Positions 7,833-17,404 of a DNA stretch of 64,000 bases are shown piece after piece. This DNA comes from Streptomyces sp. NBC_01198 (lineage in GTDB: Bacteria > Actinomycetota > Actinomycetes > Streptomycetales > Streptomycetaceae): the NCBI RefSeq assembly GCF_036010485.1, contig NZ_CP108568.1, positions 682,001 to 746,000 on the forward strand, in the 5' to 3' direction. The first letter of the stretch is position 1; the number at the start of each line of letters is the position of its first letter. The notes beneath the pieces are model-generated. The model ran no database searches. It was not told the origin of the DNA and saw only the letters and a list, made by a program, of their open reading frames with translations. The position numbers and the translations under genes were made by a program.

Positions 7833-9157
7833 CTGTTCTCCTGTACGGGTGAGGGGGCGCTGCCCGTCGGAACGGAAAGGACGAGCAGCGCGGTGTCGTC
7901 GCTGACTCCGCTGCCCAGATCGGTGAAGAGGTCGTGCAGCATGGCGAGCAGGCCGGCCGCCCCCCGGGCGGCATGGGCGGGCAGCTGGCGGGCCAGCCCC
8001 TCCTCGCCGAGCATGGTGCCGTCCGCGTTACGGGCCTCGGTGAGCCCGTCGGTGTACAGCAGCAGCGCGTCACCGGGGGCGAGCCGGGTGGTGGCCTGCA
8101 CGAAGTGCGGGTCGGGCAGCAGCCCGATCAGCTGGCCGCCGCTGGTGGAGATGGCCTCCACGGTGCCGTCCGCGCGCAGCGCAAGGGCCGGCGGGTGGCC
8201 GCCGCCGGCCAGCGTGACCGCGAAGGACCCGTCGGGCGCGGCGTCGAGCACCCCGAAGACCGCGGTGCAGAACCGGGGCGAGTCGCCCTGGAACTCCCCC
8301 TTGAGCACCGCGTCGAGATTGGCCAGGGCGGTGCACGGGTCGGGGTCGTAGATGGCGGCCGCCCGCAGCGTGTAGCGGGTCAGCGAGGTCAGCGCGGCCG
8401 CGTCGGCGCCCTTGCCGCACACGTCGCCGAGGAAGAACGCCCAGCGGCCGTCGTCCAGCGGGAAGAGATCGTAGAAGTCGCCGCCGACCTCGTCCATCGA
8501 CGCGGTGTGGTAGGCGGCGGCCGCGTCCAGGCCGGGCACCGGGGGCAGCGCCGGCGGCAGCAGGGTGCGCTGGAGGGTGCGGGCCAGCCGCTCGGCGTCG
8601 GTGCGCCGCTCGCGTTCCGCGGTCACGGTGCGCAGCGCGGCGAGCCGCAGTTCCAGCTCGTCCATGACGAGCGCGGCCAGCTCCGGCAGCGCGTCGAGCT
8701 GGTTCCTGGTGGGCTGTCGCGGGCAGGTGTCCAGGACGTTGACGGTGCCCAGCCGGTGGCCGTCCGCGGTGGTGATCGCGGCGCCCGCGTAGAACCGTAC
8801 CGCCGGCTCGCTGCCGACCAGGGGGTGCGCGGCGACGGCCGGGTCGCCGAGGGTGTCGCTGACGACGTAGGTCCCGTCGTGCAGGATGGCGGTGGCGCAC
8901 AGGCCCGGCGCGCGGGGTGTCTGGCTGACGCCCTTCAGCCCGTGGGCGGCCTTGAACCACACCCGGTCGCTGTCCACGATCGCCACGGTCGCCATCGGCG
9001 CCTCGAAGATGCGGGCGGCCAGCGAGGCGATCTTGTCGAAGGCGCCGTCCGGCGCGCTGTCGAGTATCCGGTAGCGGCGCACCGCGGCGAGGCGGCGCTG
9101 CTCGTCGGCGGACGAGGGTCTCGCGTGCGGGTGGAAGGCGTCCTGGGTCACCGTCAT
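7829..9157 (-). CDS. GAF-SpoIIE (PP2C) serine phosphatase
   Basis: 442 residues. A GAF domain occupies about 20-175 (MATVAIVDSDRVWFKAAHGL, then the LCATAILHDGTYVVSD region). A coiled linker (about 175-200) leads to the PP2C/SpoIIE domain at about 205-435. Metal-binding motifs are visible as VGGDFYDLFPLDDGRWAF, GDVCGKGADAA, YTDGLTEARNADG and VSDDTALLVL. The likely job is dephosphorylating the STAS protein encoded downstream in response to a small molecule or redox cue sensed by GAF. It diverges from the giant hybrid kinase across a 193-bp gap. Confidence 0.92.
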   Translation of the reverse strand: MTVTQDAFHPHARPSSADEQRRLAAVRRYRILDSAPDGAFDKIASLAARIFEAPMATVAIVDSDRVWFKAAHGLKGVSQTPRAPGLCATAILHDGTYVVSDTLGDPAVAAHPLVGSEPAVRFYAGAAITTADGHRLGTVNVLDTCPRQPTRNQLDALPELAALVMDELELRLAALRTVTAERERRTDAERLARTLQRTLLPPALPPVPGLDAAAAYHTASMDEVGGDFYDLFPLDDGRWAFFLGDVCGKGADAAALTSLTRYTLRAAAIYDPDPCTALANLDAVLKGEFQGDSPRFCTAVFGVLDAAPDGSFAVTLAGGGHPPALALRADGTVEAISTSGGQLIGLLPDPHFVQATTRLAPGDALLLYTDGLTEARNADGTMLGEEGLARQLPAHAARGAAGLLAMLHDLFTDLGSGVSDDTALLVLSVPTGSAPSPVQENR

Positions 9158-9350
9158 GCTGTCTCCCCCGCTGCCGGCTCGTGCGCCGGCTCAAGGCACG
9201 GCTGTCCTATTCTACGGATCGCGTGCACGCACTCTCACCGGCGGCCGGGAGCGTTCCCGGCGTGCCAGGATGTACGGTCCGTGACACGCGCTGCTCCGGG
9301 GCAGAGACGAAGTGGACACCGGGTGCCCGGGGTGAACGAAAGGGTGAGCT

Positions 9351-12300
9351 GTGACACGTTCCGAGGACGCCGAGCCCGAAGTGCCGTCTGCCGCGGGCGC
9401 CGCCGTGTTCACCGCCGATCCGGAGGTCGGCAGTGACCTGGCCCTGGTGGACTGGGCGGCCACGCCGCTGGGGGATCCGGCCGGCTGGCCGCAGAGCCTG
9501 CAGACGACGGTGAGCATCCTGCTGTCGTCGCGGTTCTCGATGTGGATGGCGTGGGGCGAGGAGCTGACGTTCTTCTGCAACGCCGCCTACCGCCGCGACA
9601 CCCTCGGCCGGAAGTACCCGTGGGCGCTGGGCCGGCCGGCCAGCGAGGTGTGGGCGGAGATCTGGGACGACATCGGTCCGCGCATCGACACCGTCCTGAC
9701 CACCGGCGAGTCCACCTGGGACGAGGCGCTGCTGCTGTTCCTTGAGCGCTCCGGCTACACCGAGGAGAGCTACCACACCTTCTCCTACAGCCCGCTGCGG
9801 GACGACGCGGGCCTCGTCGTGGGCTTCCTGTGCGTGGTCAGCGAGGAGACCGACCGGGTCATCGGCGAGCGCCGGATGGCGACCCTGCGCGATCTCGGCT
9901 CCGACCCGAGCGTGGTGCGCACCGAGCAGGAGATGCTCGACTTCAGCAGCCGGCAGCTGGAGCGCAACCCGCGCGACCTGCCCTTCACGCTGACGTACCT
10001 CTTCAACGACGACGGCAGCGCCCACCTCACCGCGGCCACCGGGATCGCGGCCGGCCACCCCGCAGCCGCCCCGACGCTCCCGGCCGGCGCCGTGGGCCCG
10101 TGGCCGACGGAGGCCGCCGCGGACGGCCGCTCGGTGGTGGTGCCGCTGGACGGCGGCACGTACGGGGACCTGCCCACCGGCGGGTGGCAGGAGCCCCCGG
10201 ACCAGGCCCTGGTGGTGCCGCTGCTGCAGCAGGGCGGGGCACCGTACGGCTTCATGGTGGCGGGCCTGAACCGCTACCGGTCGCTGGACGAGGGCTACCG
10301 CGGCTTCGTGGACCTGGTCGCCGGCCATGTCGCCACCGGGGTGGCCAGCGCCCGCAGTTACCAGGCGCAGCAGCGCCGGGCGGAGGAACTGGCGGAGCTC
10401 GACCGGGCGAAGACGACGTTCTTCTCCAACATCAGCCACGAGCTGCGCACCCCGCTCACGCTGATCACCGGCCCGGTGCAGGAACTGCGCATCCGCCTCA
10501 GCGAGGCCGACGAGGGGGTGCGGGAGGACCTGGAGGTCATCCACCGCAACGGGCTGCGGCTCGGCAAGCTGGTCAACACGCTGCTGGACTTCTCCCGCCT
10601 GGAAGCCGGCCGGATGCAGGCCAGCTACGAGCCGGTCGACCTGGCCGCCGTCACCGGCGAGCTGGCCAGCGTCTTCCGCTCCGCCATCGACAAGGCGGGC
10701 CTGGACTTCCACGTGCGCTGCGACCCGCTGCCCGAACCGGTCTACGTCGACCGGAGCATGTGGGAGAAGGTGATCCTCAACCTGCTCAGCAACGCGCTGA
10801 AGTTCACCTTCGAGGGCTCCATCAGCGTGGGCGTGCGGGTGGCGGACGGCACCGCGGAGGTGTCCGTCGCCGACACCGGGATAGGCGTCGCGCCCGACGA
10901 GATGGCCCGGCTGTTCGAGCGGTTCCACCGCATCGAGAAGGTCCGCTCCCGCTCCAACGAGGGCAGCGGCATCGGCCTGGCCCTGGTCAAGGAGCTGGTC
11001 GGCCTGCACGGCGGCACCATAACCGCCGCGTCCACCGAGGGCCGTGGCACCCGCTTCACCATCTGTCTCCCCTTCGGATCGGCGCATCTGCCCGCCGACA
11101 CCGTCCTCCAGCAGAGCAGCACCGACGCGGCCTCGATCACCGCGGACCCGTTCGTGCAGGAGGCGCTGCGCTGGCTGCCCGGCGACCAGGGCGCCGCGGC
11201 GCCCGACGAGATCACCGAGCCGGCGCCGGGGCCTGACAGCCCTGCCAGGGTGCTGATCGCCGACGACAACGCCGACATGCGCGAATACCTCGGCCGCCTG
11301 CTGCGCGGCGCCGGCTACCGGGTCAGCACCGTCCACGACGGGCAGCAGGCCCTGGAGTCGACCCGCATCGAGGCTCCCGACCTGGTGGTCAGCGATGTGA
11401 TGATGCCGAGGCTGGACGGCCTGGCCCTGGTCGGAGCGCTGCGGGCCGACCCGCGGACCGCCTCGGTGCCGGTGCTGCTGCTGTCCGCGCGGGCCGGGCA
11501 GGAGGCCTCCATCGAGGGCCTGCAGGCCGGCGCGGACGACTACCTCGTCAAGCCCTTCGCCGCCGCCGAACTCCTCGCGCGGGCCCGGGCGAACATCCAG
11601 CTGGCCCGGCTGCGCGGCCACCACGCGCGCTGGCGCACCGCGCTGGTCGACTCGCTCCAGGAGGCCTTCTTCGTCTGCGACGAGGACGGCACCGTCGTCG
11701 AGATCAACGCGGCGTTCACCGACATCCTCGGCTACGGCCCGGAGGGCCTGCCGTACGCGCCGCTGCAGCCGTGGTGGCCGGACGCCGAGTCCGACCCCGA
11801 CGCCCACCAGGAGGTGCAGGCCGCCTTCGGCCAGCTGGTGGGCAACAGGAAGGGCCGCTACACGATCCCGGTCACCCACCGCGAGGGGCACCGGATCTGG
11901 ATCGGCGCCACGTTCAACCAGGTCCAGGACCCCGACAGCGGCCGTACGGTCATCGTCGGCACCTTCAGGGACGTGACCGCGGAGCACTACGCCATCCAGC
12001 GGGAGAGCGCCCTGGCGGCGCTCGGGACGTGCCTGTCCCGGTCCAGCAGCCTGTCCGAGGCGTTGGGCGGCGCGCTGGGCGAGCTGAAGAAGCTGTGGCG
12101 CGCCCGGCGGGTGACGGCCGCGGTCTTCGACCGCGCCGACGAACCCGCGCTGACCTCCACCGACGCCGATCTCGCCTGGCGGGACCTGCCGGTGCAGCGG
12201 CGCCAGGCGCTGGCCGGGCTGCGCCAGCAGCCGGTGCTCAGCCCCGTCGCGGAACCCCCGGGGGCCGGCATCCTGCTCGAGCATCCCGAGGGCCCGCTGG

Positions 12301-13496
12301 TGCTGTGGGTGGACCTGGGCGAGCAGCGGCCCTTCACCGGGGAGGACCAGCTGCTGCTGTCACTGCTGGCCGGCCACCTCGCGCAGGGCCTGGCCCGCGC
12401 CCACCAGATCGACCAGCAGCGCGAGACCGCCATCGCGCTGCAGCGCGCCATCCTCGGCCCCTCCCACCTGCCCGACGGCTTCGCGGTCCGCTACGAGCCG
12501 GCCACCCAGCCGCTGGAGGTCGGCGGCGACTGGTACGACACCGTCCCGCTCCCCGACGGGCGGATCGGCATCGTCGTCGGCGACTGCGTGGGCCGCGGCC
12601 TGCAGGCGGCCACCGTGATGGGGCAGTTGCGCAGCGCCTGCCGCGCCCTGCTGCTGCAGGACGCCCGCCCGGCCCAGACGCTGATGGCCCTGGACCGCTT
12701 CGCCGCCGGCGTCCCCGGCGCGGTCTGCACCACCCTCTTCTGCGGTGTCCTGGACTCCGCGACCGGGGAGCTGACCTACTCCAGCGCCGGCCATCCGCCA
12801 GGCATCCTCGTGCATCCCGACGGCACCACCCGCCTGCTGGAGGACGGCCGCTCGCTGCCGCTGGCGGTCCGCCCCGGCACCGACCGCCCGGAGGGCAGCT
12901 GTACGATCCGGGCCCGCTCCACGCTGCTGCTCTACACCGACGGGCTGGTCGAACGCCGCCGCCGGCCGCTCAGCGCAGGCATAGACCAGGCCGGCAAGGC
13001 ACTGCAGGACGGGCAGAACACCGCCATCGACGACCTCGCCACCGAGGTGATGGCCCAGCTGGCCCCCGCCGAGGGCTACGACGACGACGTGGCACTGCTG
13101 CTGTACCGCCATCCGGCACCGCTGGAGATGTCCTTCCCGGCCGAGTCCGCGCAACTCGCCCCGGTCCGCCGGGCGTTGCGCGAATGGCTGGCGCAGTGCG
13201 ACCTGCCGCCGCGCACGGTGCAGAACGTACTGGTCGCCGCCGGTGAGGCGTGCGCCAACGCCATCGAGCACGGTCACCGCGACGCCCCGGGCAACCCGGT
13301 CCACTTCCGGGCGGAGGCCTTCGTCGACAACCTGCACCTGACCATCGCCGACACCGGCCGCTGGAAGGCGCCGGAGCCCGAGCTGAACGCCCACCGCGGG
13401 CGGGGCCTGAGCCTCATGCAGGCCCTGATGCACCACGTCACCGTCACCCCTGGCCCGTCGGGCACCACCGTCGACCTGCACACGAGGATCCTCTGA
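9351..13496 (+). CDS. Hybrid histidine kinase-receiver-PAS-GAF-PP2C phosphatase-HATPase multidomain regulator
   Basis: 1,381 residues. In order: PAS-like sensor (about 20-170), GAF-like region (about 190-335), HisKA with [13 protein letters not shown] (His about 363), HATPase with [11 protein letters not shown] and [14 protein letters not shown], receiver ([13 protein letters not shown], phospho-Asp about 682 in [12 protein letters not shown]), PAS (about 765-880), GAF (about 880-1025), SpoIIE PP2C ([41 protein letters not shown]) and an RsbW-like HATPase (about 1257-1381, [26 protein letters not shown]). It can in principle autophosphorylate on His, receive on Asp, dephosphorylate a STAS serine and rephosphorylate it. 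GTG start behind AGGGTGAG. The stop overlaps the next STAS gene by one base. Confidence 0.93.
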   Translation: MTRSEDAEPEVPSAAGAAVFTADPEVGSDLALVDWAATPLGDPAGWPQSLQTTVSILLSSRFSMWMAWGEELTFFCNAAYRRDTLGRKYPWALGRPASEVWAEIWDDIGPRIDTVLTTGESTWDEALLLFLERSGYTEESYHTFSYSPLRDDAGLVVGFLCVVSEETDRVIGERRMATLRDLGSDPSVVRTEQEMLDFSSRQLERNPRDLPFTLTYLFNDDGSAHLTAATGIAAGHPAAAPTLPAGAVGPWPTEAAADGRSVVVPLDGGTYGDLPTGGWQEPPDQALVVPLLQQGGAPYGFMVAGLNRYRSLDEGYRGFVDLVAGHVATGVASARSYQAQQRRAEELAELDRAKTTFFSNISHELRTPLTLITGPVQELRIRLSEADEGVREDLEVIHRNGLRLGKLVNTLLDFSRLEAGRMQASYEPVDLAAVTGELASVFRSAIDKAGLDFHVRCDPLPEPVYVDRSMWEKVILNLLSNALKFTFEGSISVGVRVADGTAEVSVADTGIGVAPDEMARLFERFHRIEKVRSRSNEGSGIGLALVKELVGLHGGTITAASTEGRGTRFTICLPFGSAHLPADTVLQQSSTDAASITADPFVQEALRWLPGDQGAAAPDEITEPAPGPDSPARVLIADDNADMREYLGRLLRGAGYRVSTVHDGQQALESTRIEAPDLVVSDVMMPRLDGLALVGALRADPRTASVPVLLLSARAGQEASIEGLQAGADDYLVKPFAAAELLARARANIQLARLRGHHARWRTALVDSLQEAFFVCDEDGTVVEINAAFTDILGYGPEGLPYAPLQPWWPDAESDPDAHQEVQAAFGQLVGNRKGRYTIPVTHREGHRIWIGATFNQVQDPDSGRTVIVGTFRDVTAEHYAIQRESALAALGTCLSRSSSLSEALGGALGELKKLWRARRVTAAVFDRADEPALTSTDADLAWRDLPVQRRQALAGLRQQPVLSPVAEPPGAGILLEHPEGPLVLWVDLGEQRPFTGEDQLLLSLLAGHLAQGLARAHQIDQQRETAIALQRAILGPSHLPDGFAVRYEPATQPLEVGGDWYDTVPLPDGRIGIVVGDCVGRGLQAATVMGQLRSACRALLLQDARPAQTLMALDRFAAGVPGAVCTTLFCGVLDSATGELTYSSAGHPPGILVHPDGTTRLLEDGRSLPLAVRPGTDRPEGSCTIRARSTLLLYTDGLVERRRRPLSAGIDQAGKALQDGQNTAIDDLATEVMAQLAPAEGYDDDVALLLYRHPAPLEMSFPAESAQLAPVRRALREWLAQCDLPPRTVQNVLVAAGEACANAIEHGHRDAPGNPVHFRAEAFVDNLHLTIADTGRWKAPEPELNAHRGRGLSLMQALMHHVTVTPGPSGTTVDLHTRIL

Positions 13497-13783
13497 TGAC
13501 CACCCCCCTGACCCTCACCCCCGGCCGGCGGCCCGACGGCACCGCTCTGCTCACCGCGACCGGCGAGATCGACATGAGCAACACCGAGGTCCTTGCGGCC
13601 GCCCTGGACAGCACGCCGGGCCCGCTGGTGCTGGACTTCACGGGCGTCGAGTACCTCGACAGCGCGGGCCTGAGCGTGCTCTTCCCGCACGCCGAGCGGA
13701 TCGAGCTGATCGCCAACCCGCTGCTGCGGCCGGTGCTGGCCATCTCCGGCCTCGCCGACCTCACCACCATCCACGACTCCTGA
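13496..13783 (+). CDS. STAS-domain anti-sigma factor antagonist, partner of the hybrid regulator
   Basis: 95 residues, a compact STAS domain: [20 protein letters not shown], and the phosphoserine loop in [13 protein letters not shown]. The ATG shares its A with the preceding TGA (TGATG), so translation is coupled to the multidomain regulator, whose PP2C and HATPase domains are the obvious phosphatase and kinase for this serine. The last helix seems short for a STAS domain. Confidence 0.9.
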   Translation: MTTPLTLTPGRRPDGTALLTATGEIDMSNTEVLAAALDSTPGPLVLDFTGVEYLDSAGLSVLFPHAERIELIANPLLRPVLAISGLADLTTIHDS

Positions 13784-13881
13784 GCGCACCCGGCCACCGG
13801 CTGTCACCTTTCCGCGCCGCCGGCCGGGCCCGGTCCGCGCGCCTGCGCGCGGTTCCGGACGATCAGGTAGGAGCCTGACGC

Positions 13882-14412
13882 ATGGCCTTCGACGACGACG
13901 CGACCGACCCCCGGCCGACCGGGTGGCAGGCGGAACCCGCCGACCCCGACACCGCCGTCGACCCGTGGCCGCCCGGTGCGGTCCGCAGCCGGCGCCGCGA
14001 GCAGGGCGAGATCCTCGCCGCCATCGCCGCAGGCGGCGTCATCGGGGCCGCCGCGCGCTACGGCGCCACGCTCGTCTGGCCCACCGGCCCGGGCGCCTTC
14101 CCCTGGACCACGTTCTGGATCAACGTCACCGGCTGCGCCGCGATGGGCGTCCTCATGGTCCTGATCACCGAGCGCTTCACCGCCCACCCGCTGACCCGGC
14201 CCTTCCTCGGCACCGGTGTCCTCGGCGGCTTCACCACCTTCTCCACCGCCACCCTCGACACCAGGAGGCTGCTGGACGGCCAGCACGCCGGCACCGCCCT
14301 GCTCTACGTCGCGGGCACCCTCGGCGCCGCCATGCTGGCGATCTGGACCACCGCGACCCTCACCCGGCTGATCACCCTGCCCCGCGGCGACGGCGAAGGG
14401 GGCCGGGGGTGA
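13882..14412 (+). CDS. crcB: CrcB/Fluc fluoride channel subunit 1
   Basis: 176 residues with an unusual acidic, proline-rich N-terminal extension of about 40 residues before the usual four-helix CrcB core (about 43-165). Core motifs: [29 protein letters not shown] and [14 protein letters not shown]. It exports fluoride across the membrane as part of a dual-topology or heterodimeric channel. The stop overlaps the second crcB gene by 4 bp. I found no fluoride riboswitch signature in the 98 bp upstream. Confidence 0.93.
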   Translation: MAFDDDATDPRPTGWQAEPADPDTAVDPWPPGAVRSRRREQGEILAAIAAGGVIGAAARYGATLVWPTGPGAFPWTTFWINVTGCAAMGVLMVLITERFTAHPLTRPFLGTGVLGGFTTFSTATLDTRRLLDGQHAGTALLYVAGTLGAAMLAIWTTATLTRLITLPRGDGEGGRG

Positions 14413-14783
14413 ACTGGCTGATGGTCATCGTCGGCGCGATCGTCGGCGCCCCGCTGCGCTACCTCACCGACAGGGCCGTCCAGGCCCGCCACGACACCGT
14501 CTTCCCCTGGGGCACGTTCACCGTCAACATCGCCGCCTGCGCCGGCCTGGGCTTCCTCACCGGCGCGGCCACCGCCACCGCCGTCCCCCAGGCGCTGCAG
14601 CACCTCATCGGACCCGGCCTGTGCGCGACCCTGAGCACCTACTCGACCTTCTCCTTCGAGAGCCTGCGCCTGGCGGAGACCGGCTCACGCTACTTCGCGC
14701 TCGCCAACTCCGGCGTCAGCATCGTCGCCGGCCTCGGCACGGCCTACCTCGGCGCCGCCCTCGCCCAGGCCCTCCTCGGCTGA
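14409..14783 (+). CDS. crcB: CrcB/Fluc fluoride channel subunit 2
   Basis: 124 residues, four membrane helices. Motifs: [33 protein letters not shown] and [14 protein letters not shown], the last matching the TTFS pore motif region. The GTG start overlaps the stop of subunit 1 (GTGA). Paired crcB genes of this type form an antiparallel heterodimer, the normal arrangement in Gram-positive bacteria. Confidence 0.93.
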   Translation: MNWLMVIVGAIVGAPLRYLTDRAVQARHDTVFPWGTFTVNIAACAGLGFLTGAATATAVPQALQHLIGPGLCATLSTYSTFSFESLRLAETGSRYFALANSGVSIVAGLGTAYLGAALAQALLG

Positions 14784-14874
14784 ACTCCCGCGGGTTGGCA
14801 GGGAGGCCGGCGCGGTAACGATCAGTGCGTCCGGCCGGCGGGCCGGGGAATCCGATCACGACGAGGAGCCAGCC

Positions 14875-15252
14875 ATGAGCACCGACGACGCCTACGCGGC
14901 CGCGCTCGACACCGCGGGAGAGTTGCTGGGGCAGCGGCTGGACCTGCCCATGAGTCCGGGCGAGCCCGCCTCGGGAGCCGACTTCCGCAAGGTGGCGACG
15001 ATCCACTCCTTCGGCGACTCCTGGACCCGCACCGCGCTGTCCACCCACGACCGCTCCCTGGTCTCCGTGGCGGTCGCCGCGACCCTGGGCGCTCTCGAGC
15101 CGCTGCGCGGTCAACTGCGTATCGCGCTCAACAGCGGTGTCGCCAAGGACGAGATCGTCGACCTCTTCATCCACCTCGCCGCCTACGCGGGGGTCGCCAG
15201 GGCCTTCGAGACCTACCAGGTCGCCCTGGAGGTCTTCGCCGAGACCGCATGA
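14875..15252 (+). CDS. Carboxymuconolactone decarboxylase (CMD)-family protein without the CxxC motif
   Basis: 125 residues, all-helical CMD fold: DFRKVATIHSFGDSWTR, LSTHDRSLVSVAVAATLGAL, then LRIALNSGVAKDEIVDLFIH. This matches the 4-carboxymuconolactone decarboxylase branch. The protein has no cysteine at all, so it cannot act as an AhpD-type disulfide reductase. ATG is preceded by GAGGAG. No aromatic catabolism genes are nearby, so the substrate is open. Confidence 0.85.
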   Translation: MSTDDAYAAALDTAGELLGQRLDLPMSPGEPASGADFRKVATIHSFGDSWTRTALSTHDRSLVSVAVAATLGALEPLRGQLRIALNSGVAKDEIVDLFIHLAAYAGVARAFETYQVALEVFAETA

Positions 15253-15326
15253 CCCGCCGGGCGGCGGGTGATCACGCCGGTATATGACGTGTGGTCAGGG
15301 TCCGGCGCGTCATAGAATCCGCTGTC

Positions 15327-16247
15327 ATGCGCATAGCACCCCGCTCGACCGGCGGCCCCGCCCGTGTCCTCGCCGTGGCCGCCGTCGCGGCCGCCGCGCT
15401 CCTCGCCGGCGTGACCGGATGCTCGTCCGGCTCCGGCAGCGGGTCGAAGCCGCTGAAGGCACTGCGGCACCTGCCGGCCGACGTCAACGCCGGAAAGCAG
15501 GTGACGTACGTCGACAGCGCCCGGGCGCGGAAGCTGAACGCGACCGACCCGAAGCGCTTCACCACCATCGGGCAGTCGGCAAGCACCGTGCTGAACGGCT
15601 ACAGCACCGGGCCGTGGGCGGAGCACCTGAAGCCGGACCAGATCGACACCGCGATCGACAGCGGCGTGGCCGGGCGCTGGGACGGCTCGTTCGACGCGGC
15701 GGCCATCACCGCGTCTTTGAAAAAGGCCGGCTACACCTCCCTCGACCAGGACGGCAAGCAGGTCTGGAAGCCCGCGGAGGGCAGTTCCGGGCCGAGGTTC
15801 GTGATCTCCAAGGACGAGATCAGCTACGCCGTGGGTGACACGCAGTTCTCCGCGGTCGACCCCGGCCGCGGCGACTCGCTGGCGGACAACAAGGAGTACC
15901 AGCGCGTCACGAGCTGCCTCGGCGACGTCTACCGCGCCGACTTCAACCCCCTGACGCCCGCCAAGCCGGTCCTGCTCTCCGCCCTCGGGCAGCAGGCGGA
16001 CGACTCGGGCAAGAACACCGAGGTGCTGTGCGTGGTGGCCAAGGACCAGGCGACCGCGGACGGCATGGTGACCAAGCTCCACTCGGTCGTCAAGGACAGC
16101 GGGCCGAGGTTCGCGGGTACGACGGTGACCGTGGACAAGGGCGACCACCCCGTGGTGCGCGCGGCCGTGCCGGACACGGCGTCCCAGCGTCCGGGCCGGC
16201 TGTTCACGACCGACGTCCAGCTGTGGATTTCCGTCGGCGAGGGCTGA
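15327..16247 (+). CDS. Secreted lipoprotein of unknown function
   Basis: 306 residues with a classical lipoprotein signal: basic RSTGGPAR, hydrophobic core AVAAVAAAALLAG and lipobox VTGC followed by a Ser/Gly linker. The mature part is soluble with two cysteines (SCLGDVY and VLCVVAKD) and no recognised catalytic motif. TAGAAT ends 8 bases before the ATG, suggesting a leaderless message, although the -35 is weak. It lies upstream of, and on the same strand as, the ABC ATPase gene. Confidence 0.8.
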   Translation: MRIAPRSTGGPARVLAVAAVAAAALLAGVTGCSSGSGSGSKPLKALRHLPADVNAGKQVTYVDSARARKLNATDPKRFTTIGQSASTVLNGYSTGPWAEHLKPDQIDTAIDSGVAGRWDGSFDAAAITASLKKAGYTSLDQDGKQVWKPAEGSSGPRFVISKDEISYAVGDTQFSAVDPGRGDSLADNKEYQRVTSCLGDVYRADFNPLTPAKPVLLSALGQQADDSGKNTEVLCVVAKDQATADGMVTKLHSVVKDSGPRFAGTTVTVDKGDHPVVRAAVPDTASQRPGRLFTTDVQLWISVGEG

Positions 16248-16376
16248 CGCGGGCGGGTCACGGGCGGGCGCTGTCGGCCGGCCGCCGGGGCGGGGGCGAC
16301 GAGGGCGGCCCCCCGCACTACCCTGGCGGCTGTCCGACCGAGTCATACGCCGACGTCAACACCGACAGGGGACCTC

Positions 16377-17390
16377 GTGGCCGTTCACCGAGAGACAGCG
16401 GGGGCACCGGGCCTTGAGGAGCTGCGCCGGCGTGCCGCGGCGACCGGCGCGCCGCAACGCGACGAGGGCCTGGTCGTCTGCGAGAACCTGGTGCGGATCT
16501 ACCAGACCGAGGGCGTCGAGGTGCAGGCCCTCCAGGGTCTCGATCTGGCCGTCTCCCAGGGCGAGATGATCGCGGTGATCGGCGCCTCCGGCTCCGGCAA
16601 GTCAACCCTGCTCGGCATACTCTCCGGGCAGGACGTGCCGACCGCGGGGTCCGCCGAGGTCGCCGGGCACGACCTGCTGGCGATGAAGCGCCGCGACCGG
16701 CTGAGCTACCGGCGCTCGACCGTGGGTTTCGTCTGGCAGCAGACCGCCCGCAACCTGCTGCCTTACCTCACGGCGGCCGAGAACGTGATGCTGCCGATGA
16801 CGTACACCCGGATCAGGCGCTCGCAGCGCCGGGCCCGCGCCGAGGACCTGCTCGGCCTGCTGGGCGTCGGCCACTGCGCGGACCGCACCCCGGACGAGCT
16901 GTCCGGCGGCGAGCAGCAGCGGGTCGCCATCGCGGTGGCGAACGCCAACGAGCCCAGGGTGCTGTTCGCCGACGAGCCCACCGGGGAGCTCGACTCCGCC
17001 ACCAGCGACGAGATCTTCGCCGCCCTCCGCCAGGCCAACGAGGATCTGGGCGTCACCGTGGTCGTGGTCACCCATGACGCGCTGGTCTCCGAGCAGGTCC
17101 AGCGCACCGTACGGATCCGCAACGGCCGCACCTCGACCGAGGTGCTGCGCCGGGTCGAGACCGGCGAGGACGGCGTCGAGGCGCTGACGGCCGAGGAGTA
17201 CGCGGTCCTGGACCGCAACGGGCGGCTCCAGTTGCCGCGCGAGTTCACCGAGCACCTGCACCTGCGCAGGCGGGTGCGGCTGGCCCTGGAGAGCGACCAC
17301 ATCGGGGTGTGGCCGGACGCGGCCGCGCGGCAGGCGAAGTCCGACGCGGAGGGCGGCACCCCGAGCGACCCGGCGGACGGCGGCGCGTAG
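16377..17390 (+). CDS. ABC transporter ATP-binding protein (LolD/MacB type, FtsX partner)
   Basis: 337 residues. Walker A GASGSGKST, Q-loop VWQQ, signature LSGGEQQRVAIA, Walker B VLFADEPTG and H-loop VVVVTHD are all intact, so it should hydrolyse ATP. The N-terminal 30 residues and an 80-residue C-terminal extension (LDRNGRLQLPREFTEHLHLR) exceed the usual 220-250. GTG start behind AGGGGAC. It converges, only 14 bp apart, on two large FtsX-like permeases, which are its likely membrane partners. Confidence 0.92.
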   Translation: MAVHRETAGAPGLEELRRRAAATGAPQRDEGLVVCENLVRIYQTEGVEVQALQGLDLAVSQGEMIAVIGASGSGKSTLLGILSGQDVPTAGSAEVAGHDLLAMKRRDRLSYRRSTVGFVWQQTARNLLPYLTAAENVMLPMTYTRIRRSQRRARAEDLLGLLGVGHCADRTPDELSGGEQQRVAIAVANANEPRVLFADEPTGELDSATSDEIFAALRQANEDLGVTVVVVTHDALVSEQVQRTVRIRNGRTSTEVLRRVETGEDGVEALTAEEYAVLDRNGRLQLPREFTEHLHLRRRVRLALESDHIGVWPDAAARQAKSDAEGGTPSDPADGGA

Positions 17391-17404
17391 CCGTCGCGGG
17401 CCGG

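Noticed and set aside
9207..12284. Minus-strand frame of about 1,000 codons opposite the hybrid kinase
   Set aside because: It is the antisense shadow of a gene with clear catalytic motifs; its composition (Gln, His, Gly, Arg) is typical of such shadows.
13784..13881. Fluoride riboswitch before crcB
   Set aside because: GTAGGAGCCTGA resembles the reverse complement of part of the consensus, but the required elements in the correct strand and order are missing; AGGAG is simply the ribosome site.
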